From Methylobacterium sp. WSM2598 (GTDB lineage: Bacteria; Pseudomonadota; Alphaproteobacteria; Rhizobiales; Beijerinckiaceae), in the NCBI RefSeq assembly GCF_000379105.1, contig NZ_KB900609.1, positions 5,554,918 through 5,618,917 of the forward strand: DNA of 64,000 nucleotides, written 5' to 3'. This document shows positions 18,091 to 26,053 of this stretch, one piece after another. The notes below the pieces were generated by a model. The model worked only from the letters and a program-made list of their open reading frames with translations. It was not told where the DNA came from and searched no databases. A program made the position numbers and the translations under genes. How positions within the stretch are numbered: the stretch's first letter is position 1; each line of letters begins with the position of its first letter.

Positions 18091-18538
18091 ATTAAAAATA
18101 TGTTAAACAGGCTCTTGCCTTTCGGAAGGTTAGCCTAGAGTAAGCAGTACCGAATTCGAACGGAGTTCCTCGCAATGTCGGGTTTGGCAGATAGTTAATT
18201 TCAATTAAAAATCCCGAACAAGATAGTTAAGCCGCGATTCTGTCATCGCCCTCGCGACGTGATGCTGGGGTGTGGCCCGGGCAGCCGGGAAGGCTCGTGC
18301 ATCGGCTCGATCCTGCGACGAGACCGGGATCGACGGGCCGTTGATCCGTGCCGGAGGGGTGAGACCGGGCCGGACACGCGGCGAAGGTCTGGAGGGCCGA
18401 GGCCGCGATCCCCTCGGCCCGCGTTCACGCCCTCGCGGCCCGACGCGACCCGCCGGGTCCCCGCGACGGGGGCGCCCGGCGGATGCGGCGCGCAGGCTCC
18501 GGTGCACGCCGCGCGGGATCGCGCGGGCCCGCGGCGCG
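18091..18538. other. AT-rich upstream region of the MCP with a spaced direct repeat
   Basis: The first 150 bases (18091-18240) are AT-rich relative to the genome and contain TTAATTTCAATTAA. The decamer AGATAGTTAA occurs at 18189-18198 and again at 18221-18230, 32 bases apart, about three helical turns, as for a regulator binding one face of the helix. The remaining 300 bases to acdS are GC-rich and hold no supported gene. Confidence 0.45.
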
Positions 18539-19552
18539 TCAGCCGTTGCGGAAGGCGTAGGCGTAGCCGTTGAGGGCCGGCGCGCCGCCGAGATGCGCGT
18601 AGAGCACCTTGGCACCGGCGGGGAAGAAGCCCTTGCGCACGAGGTCGATCATCCCCTGCATCGACTTCCCCTCGTAGACCGGGTCCGTGATCATGCCTTC
18701 GAGCCGCCCGCAGAGGCGGATCGCCTCCTTGGTCTCGGCCGAGGGCACGCCGTAGATCGGGTAGGCGTAATCCTCGTTGAGCACGACGTCGTCGGCCGAG
18801 AGTTCGCGCCCGAGATCCACCAGATCCGCCGTGCGCCGGGCGATCTCGAGCACCTGCGCCCTGGTCTGGGCAGGGGTCGCCGAGGCGTCGATGCCGATGA
18901 CGCGGCGCTCGCGCCCGTCCTTGGCGAAGCCCACCAGCATCCCCGCATGGGTCGAGCCGGTGACGGTGCAGACGACGATGTAGTCGAAGGCGAAGCCCAG
19001 CTCGCGCTCCTGCGCGCGCACCTCCTCGGCGAAGCCGACGTAGCCGAGCCCGCCGTACTTGTGCACCGAGGCGCCGGCCGGGATCGCGTAGGGCTTGCCG
19101 CCCGCCGCCTTGACCTCCGCGATCGCCTGCTCCCAGCTCGACCGGATGCCGATGTCGAACCCGTCCTCGACCAAGCGGACATCCGCGCCCATGATCCGGC
19201 TCAGCATGATGTTGCCGACCCGGTCGTAGACCGCGTCCTCGTGCGGGACCCAGGCCTCCTGCACCAGCCGGCACTTCATGCCGATCTTGGCGGCCACCGC
19301 CGCGACCATGCGGGTGTGGTTCGACTGCACGCCGCCGATCGACACCAGGGTGTCGGCGCCCGACGCGATCGCGTCCGGCACGATGTATTCGAGCTTGCGC
19401 AGCTTGTTGCCGCCGAAGGCGAGGCCCGAATTGCAGTCCTCGCGCTTGGCGTAGAGGTCGACCTTGCCCCCGAGATGGGCCGAGAGCCGCGAGAGCCGCT
19501 CGATCGGGGTCGGGCCGAAGGTCAGGGGATAGCGTTCGAAGCGGGCGAGCAT
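18539..19552 (-). CDS. acdS: 1-aminocyclopropane-1-carboxylate (ACC) deaminase
   Basis: A 337-residue PLP enzyme that cleaves ACC, the ethylene precursor, to ammonia and 2-oxobutanoate; it is a hallmark of plant-associated bacteria. The PLP lysine is in FGGNKLRKLEY (Lys50, equivalent of Lys51 in Pseudomonas). IGGVQSNHTRMVAAVAA and VTGSTHAGMLVGF are the cofactor loops. The residues that separate true ACC deaminase from D-cysteine desulfhydrase, Glu in DPVYEGKSMQ and Leu in YAHLGGAPALNGY, are both present. Length matches the family. Divergent from the Lrp-type regulator gene, 159 bases away, as in other acdS loci. Confidence 0.95.
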   Translation of the reverse strand: MLARFERYPLTFGPTPIERLSRLSAHLGGKVDLYAKREDCNSGLAFGGNKLRKLEYIVPDAIASGADTLVSIGGVQSNHTRMVAAVAAKIGMKCRLVQEAWVPHEDAVYDRVGNIMLSRIMGADVRLVEDGFDIGIRSSWEQAIAEVKAAGGKPYAIPAGASVHKYGGLGYVGFAEEVRAQERELGFAFDYIVVCTVTGSTHAGMLVGFAKDGRERRVIGIDASATPAQTRAQVLEIARRTADLVDLGRELSADDVVLNEDYAYPIYGVPSAETKEAIRLCGRLEGMITDPVYEGKSMQGMIDLVRKGFFPAGAKVLYAHLGGAPALNGYAYAFRNG

Positions 19553-19711
19553 GGGGTGAGGCTCCGGTCGGGATGACGGCGCGACCGTAGCAGCGGTCGG
19601 GTGAAAGGTGCTCCCGAAGTTCCGCCCCAGCGCGGCAGGAGCCGCGCAGGATCTGCCGTGCTATGAGTAATCCACCCGCCGGAACGGCACGATGTGGAGG
19701 ATCCTTTCAGC

Positions 19712-20173
19712 ATGAGAGCGCCCGATCGCACCGACCTGCGCATGCTGCGCCTCCTGCAGGAGAACGGGCGGCTGACGAATGCGGAACTCGCCCAGAGGGT
19801 GAATCTCAGCCCCGCCACCTGCCACCGTCGGATGCAGCGGCTCCTGCGCGAGGGCCTGATCACCGGCGTGCGCGCCCTGGTGGCGCCCCGGGCGGTGGGG
19901 CGGGGCGCGCTGGTCCTGGTCGGGGTGGTCCTCGACCGCTCGACGCCCGAGAGCTTCGCCACCTTCGAGCGGGCCGTGGTCTCCCTCGGCTTCGTGCTCG
20001 ACTGCCACCTCGTGGCGGGGGATTTCGACTACGTGCTGAAGATCCGGGTCGGCGACATGGCCGATTTCAACCGCCTGCACGGCGAGCAGTTGATCGCGCT
20101 CCCGGGCGTCCGCCAGACCCGCACCTTCTTCGTGATGAAGGAGGTGATCGACGCGGCGCCCCTCGACTTCTGA
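19712..20173 (+). CDS. acdR: Lrp/AsnC family regulator, probable AcdR
   Basis: A 153-residue regulator. The N-terminal winged helix (residues about 5-60) includes LRMLRLLQENGRLTNAELA and RVNLSPATCHRRMQRL. The C-terminal RAM domain holds VAGDFDYVLKIRVGDM, the usual effector-binding turn, and ends with IALPGVRQTRTFFVMKEV. AcdR proteins activate the divergent acdS, sensing ACC or Leu. The ATG at 19712 follows GGAGGA at 19696-19701; a GTG at 19694 would add six residues. Regulation of acdS is inferred from the divergent position and the known pairing. Confidence 0.9.
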   Translation: MRAPDRTDLRMLRLLQENGRLTNAELAQRVNLSPATCHRRMQRLLREGLITGVRALVAPRAVGRGALVLVGVVLDRSTPESFATFERAVVSLGFVLDCHLVAGDFDYVLKIRVGDMADFNRLHGEQLIALPGVRQTRTFFVMKEVIDAAPLDF

Positions 20174-20301
20174 GATCAGCGGTCATTTCTCATGACCGGT
20201 GGCGCTGCCGGGGCGGCCCGCGCCGCAGCCGGTTGTCGCCCGCGCGGGATCGTGCCACCACCGCTCCGAGGGGCGACACGGCCCCGACGGGAGGTCGCGC
20301 C

Positions 20302-23232
20302 ATGTCAGCCCCGCTCGTCGACCGGATCCGGTCCGCCCCGCTCCTGTCCGAGCCCGACCGGGCCCGCGACCGCCTCGCCGACCTCCTCGCCGCCCTCGAC
20401 GGCTGCCCGGACCACGCCGCCCTCGCGGCGGCCCTGCGCCTCGACGGGCCGGTGCGCGCCCTCGCGCTCGGGCTCGCCGATCACTCCCCCTTCCTGTGGG
20501 GTCTCGTCGCCCGCGACCCCGCGCGCTTCGCCCGCCTGCTCGGTCAGGGGCCGGAGGCCGCCCACGCCGATCTCGTCGCGGCGCAGTGGGGCGCTGGTGC
20601 CGCCGGCACGCCCCGCGCCGAGGTGGCCCGCTGCCTGCGCCGCAACCGCGCCGAGCACGCGCTGCTCGTGGCGCTCGCCGATATCGGCGGGGTCTGGTCG
20701 CTGGAGGCGGTCACGGCGGCGCTGTCGGACTTCGCCGACGCCTCCGTGAAGGCCGCCCTCGACGCCGCCCTGCACGAGGCCGCCGCCGGCGGGCGCTTCC
20801 GGCCGAGGGACCCGGCCGCGCCCCAGGAGGACAGCGGCGTCATCGTCCTCGGCATGGGGAAGCTCGGGGCGGGCGAGCTCAACTATTCGAGCGACATCGA
20901 CCTGATCGTGTTCTTCGATCCCGCGCGGGCGCCCCTGCGCGAGGGCGTCGAGGCCACGCCCTTCTTCAGCCGCCTCGCCCAGACCCTGGCCAAGCTGCTG
21001 CAGGAGCGCGACGCGGACGGCTACGTGCACCGGGTCGATTACCGCCTCAGGCCCGATCCCGGCGCGACGCCGACCGCGCTCTCCCTCGACTCCGCCTTCA
21101 CCTACTACGAGACGGTCGGCCAGAACTGGGAGCGGGCCGCCTTCATCAAGGCGCGGCCGGTGGCGGGCGACCTGCCGCTCGCCGAGGAGTTCCTCGCCGA
21201 GCTGCGCCCCTTCGTCTGGCGCAAGTACTTCGACTTCGCGGCGATCGCCGACGTCCACGCGATGAAGCGGCAGATCCACGCCGTGCGCGGCCACGGCGCC
21301 ATCGCGGTGGCGGGACACGACATCAAGCTCGGCCGCGGCGGCATCCGCGAGGTCGAGTTCTTCGTCCAGACCCAGCAGCTCGTCTTCGGCGGGCGCCGCC
21401 CGTCGCTGCGCGGCCAGCGCACCCTCGACATGCTGCCCGCCCTTCACGCGGAGGGCTGGATCACCGCCGAGGCCCGCGACGAGCTCGCGCGCGCCTACCG
21501 GTTCCTGCGCACGCTCGAGCACCGGCTGCAGATGGTCGCCGACGAGCAGACGCAGCGCCTGCCCGAGGAGCCGGGCCGGCTCGCGCGCTTCGCCCGGTTC
21601 TGCGGCTACCGCGACGCCGAGGCGCTCGGGGCGGCGCTCGTCGCCGAGGCGACCCGGGTCCAGGCCCATTACGCGCTCCTGTTCGAGGCCGGGCCGGACC
21701 TCTCGGTCGATCTCGGCGACCTCGTCTTCACGGGGGCGGAGGACGACCCCGCGACGCTCGCCACCCTGCGCGACCTCGGCTTCCGCCACCCCGAGCGGGC
21801 GATCGAGACGGTGCGGGGCTGGCACCACGGCCGGCGCCCGGCCGTGACGAGCCCCCGCGCCCGCGAGGTCGTGACCGAACTCGTCCCCGCCCTGCTCCAG
21901 GCCCTCGCCGGGACGGCCGATCCGGACGGGGCGCTCGCCGCCCTCGACCACGCCTTCGGGCGCATGCCGGCGGCGGTCGAACTCCTCACCATCCTGCGCT
22001 CGCACGAGCGGCTGCGCCTGCTCTTCGCCGATCTCCTCGGCACCGCCCCGCGCCTCGCCGAGACGGTGGCCTACAGCCCGCACGTCCTCGACGCGGTGAT
22101 CGACCCGGCCTTCGTCGACCCGGTCACCGACGAGGAGGCGATCGCCCAGCAGATCCGCCGCCTGATCGGGGCGCCGCAGGCCTTCGAGGATTTCCTCGAC
22201 CGCAGCCGCGACGCCGCCCGCCAGATGCGCTTCGTCGCGGGCGCCCGCATGCTCTCGGGCATCCTGCCGCCGGCCGGGGCCGGGCGGGCCTACGCGGCCA
22301 TCGCGCGGGCGATCGTCGCCGAGGCGCTCGCCGCCGTGCGGGCGGTCTTCGCCGCCGAGCACGGGCAGGTGCCGGGCGCCCGGGTCGCGGTGCTCGGGCT
22401 CGGCCGCCTCGGCTCCCGCCAGCTCACCGCCGATTCCGACCTCGACCTCGTCGTCCTGTACGATTTCGACCCGCGCCACCGCGACAGCGACGGGCGGCGC
22501 CCCCTCGACGCCGCCGTCTACCACAACCGCCTGGCGCAGCGCCTCGTCGCGGCGCTCACCGTCCCGACCCGGCGCGGGCACCTCTACGAGGTCGACCTGC
22601 GCCTGCGGCCGGGCGGGAGCCAGGGCCCGGTCGCCGGGCAATGGCCGCGCTTCGTGCCCTACCAGCGCGAGGAGGCGGGACTCTGGGAGCAGATGGCGCT
22701 GACCCGCGCGCGGGTGCTCGCGGGCGATCCGGACCTCGGCGCCGAGATCGAGGCGGCCGTCGCGGCGATCCTGGAGAGTCCCCGCGACGCCGCCCTCGTC
22801 GCCCGGGAGGTGCGCGACATGCGCGCGCTCATCGCCCGCGAGAAGGGCGACGGCGGTCCCCACGACCTCAAGCTCTCCCCGGGGGGCCTCCTCGACCTCG
22901 ATTTCCTGGCCCAGGCCCTGGTCCTCACCCACGCCGCCGCGCATCCGGACCTGATCGGGCGCGACGCCCCGTCCCTGTTCGCCGCGGCGCGGGCGCGCGG
23001 CCTGCTGCCGGACGAGGCCGCCGACGCGCTGCGCGAGGCCTACCGGCTCCTCGACGACGTGCATCACTGGCAGCGCCTGATGGTGGAGGGCTCCTTCGAG
23101 AAGGGCGCCGCCCCCGCTACCCGCGCCCGCCTCGCCGCCGCCGCGGGCCTGCCCGACGAGGCGGCGCTGCTGGCCCGGCTGGCGGAGACGCGCGCCGAGG
23201 TCAGGGCGTGGTTCGAGCGCCTGCTGGCGTGA
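20302..23232 (+). CDS. glnE: Bifunctional glutamine synthetase adenylyltransferase/deadenylyltransferase GlnE
   Basis: A 976-residue protein with two nucleotidyltransferase domains. The first (deadenylylating) has LGAGELNYSSDIDLIVFFD near residue 195. The second (adenylylating) has LGSRQLTADSDLDLVVLYD near 710. It switches glutamine synthetase on or off in response to PII. The start ATG at 20302 follows GGGAGG. Length is normal for the family. It stands alone, 128 bases downstream of acdR, and is not obviously cotranscribed with it. Its end is followed by dispersed repeat copy B. Confidence 0.96.
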   Translation: MSAPLVDRIRSAPLLSEPDRARDRLADLLAALDGCPDHAALAAALRLDGPVRALALGLADHSPFLWGLVARDPARFARLLGQGPEAAHADLVAAQWGAGAAGTPRAEVARCLRRNRAEHALLVALADIGGVWSLEAVTAALSDFADASVKAALDAALHEAAAGGRFRPRDPAAPQEDSGVIVLGMGKLGAGELNYSSDIDLIVFFDPARAPLREGVEATPFFSRLAQTLAKLLQERDADGYVHRVDYRLRPDPGATPTALSLDSAFTYYETVGQNWERAAFIKARPVAGDLPLAEEFLAELRPFVWRKYFDFAAIADVHAMKRQIHAVRGHGAIAVAGHDIKLGRGGIREVEFFVQTQQLVFGGRRPSLRGQRTLDMLPALHAEGWITAEARDELARAYRFLRTLEHRLQMVADEQTQRLPEEPGRLARFARFCGYRDAEALGAALVAEATRVQAHYALLFEAGPDLSVDLGDLVFTGAEDDPATLATLRDLGFRHPERAIETVRGWHHGRRPAVTSPRAREVVTELVPALLQALAGTADPDGALAALDHAFGRMPAAVELLTILRSHERLRLLFADLLGTAPRLAETVAYSPHVLDAVIDPAFVDPVTDEEAIAQQIRRLIGAPQAFEDFLDRSRDAARQMRFVAGARMLSGILPPAGAGRAYAAIARAIVAEALAAVRAVFAAEHGQVPGARVAVLGLGRLGSRQLTADSDLDLVVLYDFDPRHRDSDGRRPLDAAVYHNRLAQRLVAALTVPTRRGHLYEVDLRLRPGGSQGPVAGQWPRFVPYQREEAGLWEQMALTRARVLAGDPDLGAEIEAAVAAILESPRDAALVAREVRDMRALIAREKGDGGPHDLKLSPGGLLDLDFLAQALVLTHAAAHPDLIGRDAPSLFAAARARGLLPDEAADALREAYRLLDDVHHWQRLMVEGSFEKGAAPATRARLAAAAGLPDEAALLARLAETRAEVRAWFERLLA

Positions 23233-23366
23233 CGGGCGCGGGGGAGGGCCGCGGCCCGTCCCCGCCGATGGTCCGTCCCTCGCCGCCGAGCCGGGACCGG
23301 TCCGCGACCTCGGGAGCCGAGGTCGAGCGAAGCCCCCGTCCCGCACGGCCACGGAGGGTCGGCCCC

Positions 23367-23579
23367 TCATCCCCGATCCGCTCGATCCCTTCGGGATGGC
23401 GGATTCGGGCTTCGCTCAGGCGCCGCGCGGGCGCGCGATCCGGAATCCGACGGATTGCTTCGCCATGCGGATTGCGGCTTCGCTCACGCGCCGCGCGGGC
23501 TCGTCATGCGCGTTCCGGAAGCGATCGTCCGGACAGCGGATGATCCGGGAGCCGCTTGGATCGACCGGATCCCGGATCA
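23367..23579 (-). repeat. Dispersed palindromic element, copy B
   Basis: On the minus strand the element starts with TGATCCGGGATCCGGTCGAT (23579-23560), whose TGA is the stop codon of the kinase gene, and ends with GGATCGGGGATGA at 23367. It holds two degenerate copies of the core GGCGCGTGAGCGAAGCC unit. The first bases form an inverted repeat with 23541-23550 (TGATCCGGGA/TCCCGGATCA). The same 20 bases open copy C unchanged. The rest of the gap up to the end of glnE (23233-23366) holds nothing I recognise. Confidence 0.88.
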
Positions 23580-25871
23580 GGCCACCGGAGCCGGCAGCGC
23601 TGCCACCGCGCCCTCGCGCGCGAAGGGCGCGTCGCCCGGCGGCTGGGGCAGCCGCACCAGCACGATGGTGCCCGAGCCGACCTCCGAGCGGATGCGCAGG
23701 CGCCCGCCATGCAGCTCGGTCAGGGAGCGGGCGATCGCGAGGCCGAGGCCCGAGCCCTTGAAGCTGCGCGAGAGGTTGCTCTCGACCTGCTCGAAGGGCG
23801 CGCCGAGCTTCGGCAGCACCGTGCGCGGGATGCCGATGCCGCTATCCTCCACGTAGATGTGGACGGCATCGAGGGCCCGCCGCGTGCGCACCGCGACGCG
23901 GCCCGCGTCGGGCGTGAACTTCACGGCGTTCTGGAGCAGGTTGAGCAGGATCTGGTGCAGGGCGCGGGCATCCGCCAGCACCACCGCGCCCGCGTTCATC
24001 TCGACGCTGAGGGTGAGGCCCTTGGCCCGCGCCGCCTCGGCGACGACCTTGAGCACCCGCTCCAGCACCTCCGCCACCGGCAGGGGTTGCTTGGCGAGGG
24101 TCACGCGGCGCGCCTCGATGCGCGACATGTCCAGGATGTCGTCGATCACCGAGAGCAGGTACTGGCCGCTGGAACGGATGTCGCGGCAATATTCGCGGTA
24201 CTTCTCGCAGCCGAGATGCCCGAAGACCTCGTCCTGCATCACCTCGGCGAAGCCCAGGATCGCGTTGAGGGGGGTGCGCAGCTCGTGGCTCATGTTGGCC
24301 AGGAACTCGGACTTGGAGCGGTTGGCGCTCTCGGCCTGGGCCTTCTGGTCGAGGTAGCGCTCGGCGAGGTCGGCGAGCTGCTGGGTCTGAAGTTCGAGGG
24401 TGCGGCGGGAGCGCTTGAGGTCGGCGATCGTGGCGATCAGCTGGCGCTCGGATTCGACGAGGCGCTCCTGGTGGCGCTTGAGGGCGGTGATGTCGGTGCC
24501 GACCGAGACGTAGCCGCCGTCCTTGGTGCGGCGCTCGCTGATCTGGAGCCATCGCCCGTCGGCGAGCTCGGCCTCGAAGGTGCGCGCGCCGGTCTCGGCG
24601 AATTCGCCGGCCTGGATCTCGCGGCGCACCGGCGGCACGGCCGCCCGGCCCATGATGGTGTCGTAGCGGCGGCCCGGCTGCGCGTCCTCCGGCGTGAGGG
24701 CGTGCAGGCGGCGGAATTTCGAGTTGCACAGGACGAGGCGGTTCTGCGCGTCCCAGAGCACGAAGGCCTCCGAGACCGCCTCGACGGCGTCGCGCAGGCG
24801 CATGTCGGCGGTCGCGGTCGATTCCGCGAGGCGGCGCTGCTCGGAGATGTCGACGGCGATCCCGACCAGGTGGCGCCCGCCATCCTCCTGGTCGCGCACG
24901 ATCTCGGCGCGGGCCTTGAGCCAGATCCACTCGCCCGCGGCGCTGCGGATCCGGAACTCGTGGTCGACGGTGGCGTCCTGGGCGGCGAGCTGGCTCGCGA
25001 GGCCGTAGAGGTCGGTGTCGTCCGGGTGGACGAGGGCGTTCACGTCGCCGAAGGACAGGAACTCGTGCTCCCGGGTGTAGCCGAGGAGCTGGTACATCGA
25101 GTCCGACCAGTAGATCCGCCCGCGGGCGATGTCCCAGTCCCACAGGCCGCAGCGCCCGCGGCAGAGCGCCGTGTCGAGGCGCTGGCGGACCTGCTCGCAG
25201 ACCCGGTCCACCGCCCGCGCCCGGTCGGCCTGCAGGGTGTAGGCGAGGCCGATGCAGACGATCACCAGGGTGGCGGTGCCGATCACCATCGCCTCGGTGC
25301 GGGCCCGGCCCTGCCAGGCCGCCGTCACGGTGTCGAGGGATTGCACCACCGCGACCCGCTGCTGGCCCCCCGGCAGCGCCCGCAGGGTGGCGAGGGCCGG
25401 GGCGCCCCGGAGGCCGACGGTCATGAGGCCCGCCCGCTCCCCCAGGATGAGGAGCGGCTGCGCCTCGCCGAGATGTTCCCCGAGGCTGCGCCCCGGCGGG
25501 AGCGGCACCGGAAGGGAGGCCGTGATCACCTCGTCGGGTCCGATCAGGTGGATCTCGCGGCCGGGGATGAGCGCGCCCGCGGGCACCGCCCCGTCGAGGC
25601 CGCCGCCCTGCGCCAGGGTCGCGGCGGCGAGCCGGGCCAGGAGGTCGATCTCCCGGCCGGCCTCCGCGACGGCGTCGCGGCGCTGGGACATCAGCTGGGT
25701 CGCCGTGATCGCGAACAGGCAGACCAGGAACAGGCCGATCACCGCCGGGATCGCCACGCGCAGCCAGGATTCGGCGCGAGCCAGGCGCTGGTGCGCCGGG
25801 GTGAGGGCCCGCGCGATGCCGAGGATCGTGGCCGCACGAGCAGTGAGTGGGGCGGGATCCGCCTCCAGCAT
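23577..25871 (-). CDS. PAS-containing sensor histidine kinase of the PleC/PdhS type
   Basis: A 764-residue membrane kinase. TM1 is at residues about 38-60, a periplasmic region follows, and TM2 is near 190-212. Two PAS domains follow: the first (about 235-345) has the PAC motif AVDISEQRR, the second (about 360-470) has VGTDITALKRH. A coiled coil leads to the H-box FLANMSHELRTPLNAILGFAE and ATPase motifs NLLQNAVKF, DSGIGIP and GSGLGLAIA. The segment around EVFGHLGCEKYREYCRDI resembles PleC/PdhS kinases, which act on DivK in cell-cycle control; this role is inferred only. The TGA stop lies inside repeat copy B. Confidence 0.88.
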   Translation of the reverse strand: MLEADPAPLTARAATILGIARALTPAHQRLARAESWLRVAIPAVIGLFLVCLFAITATQLMSQRRDAVAEAGREIDLLARLAAATLAQGGGLDGAVPAGALIPGREIHLIGPDEVITASLPVPLPPGRSLGEHLGEAQPLLILGERAGLMTVGLRGAPALATLRALPGGQQRVAVVQSLDTVTAAWQGRARTEAMVIGTATLVIVCIGLAYTLQADRARAVDRVCEQVRQRLDTALCRGRCGLWDWDIARGRIYWSDSMYQLLGYTREHEFLSFGDVNALVHPDDTDLYGLASQLAAQDATVDHEFRIRSAAGEWIWLKARAEIVRDQEDGGRHLVGIAVDISEQRRLAESTATADMRLRDAVEAVSEAFVLWDAQNRLVLCNSKFRRLHALTPEDAQPGRRYDTIMGRAAVPPVRREIQAGEFAETGARTFEAELADGRWLQISERRTKDGGYVSVGTDITALKRHQERLVESERQLIATIADLKRSRRTLELQTQQLADLAERYLDQKAQAESANRSKSEFLANMSHELRTPLNAILGFAEVMQDEVFGHLGCEKYREYCRDIRSSGQYLLSVIDDILDMSRIEARRVTLAKQPLPVAEVLERVLKVVAEAARAKGLTLSVEMNAGAVVLADARALHQILLNLLQNAVKFTPDAGRVAVRTRRALDAVHIYVEDSGIGIPRTVLPKLGAPFEQVESNLSRSFKGSGLGLAIARSLTELHGGRLRIRSEVGSGTIVLVRLPQPPGDAPFAREGAVAALPAPVA

Positions 25872-26053
25872 ACTCTCTTCCCCCGCACGCTTCGGTGAAG
25901 CGACTCGGCGACACGCCCCGCCCCCGAATCACCGTCTCATGTGACATTTCCACAGCTGATTTGTCCAGCTGATCCCAGGGGCAGGGCGGGCGTTAGACTT
26001 TTGTTAAGGGGTCGCGCCGCGGGACGGCTTCGAATCGAAATTGCGTCTCCCTA

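Noticed and set aside
20305..23370. Minus-strand open frame of about 1000 codons opposite glnE
   Set aside because: Mirror of the GC3 bias of glnE, with no ribosome site or family motif.
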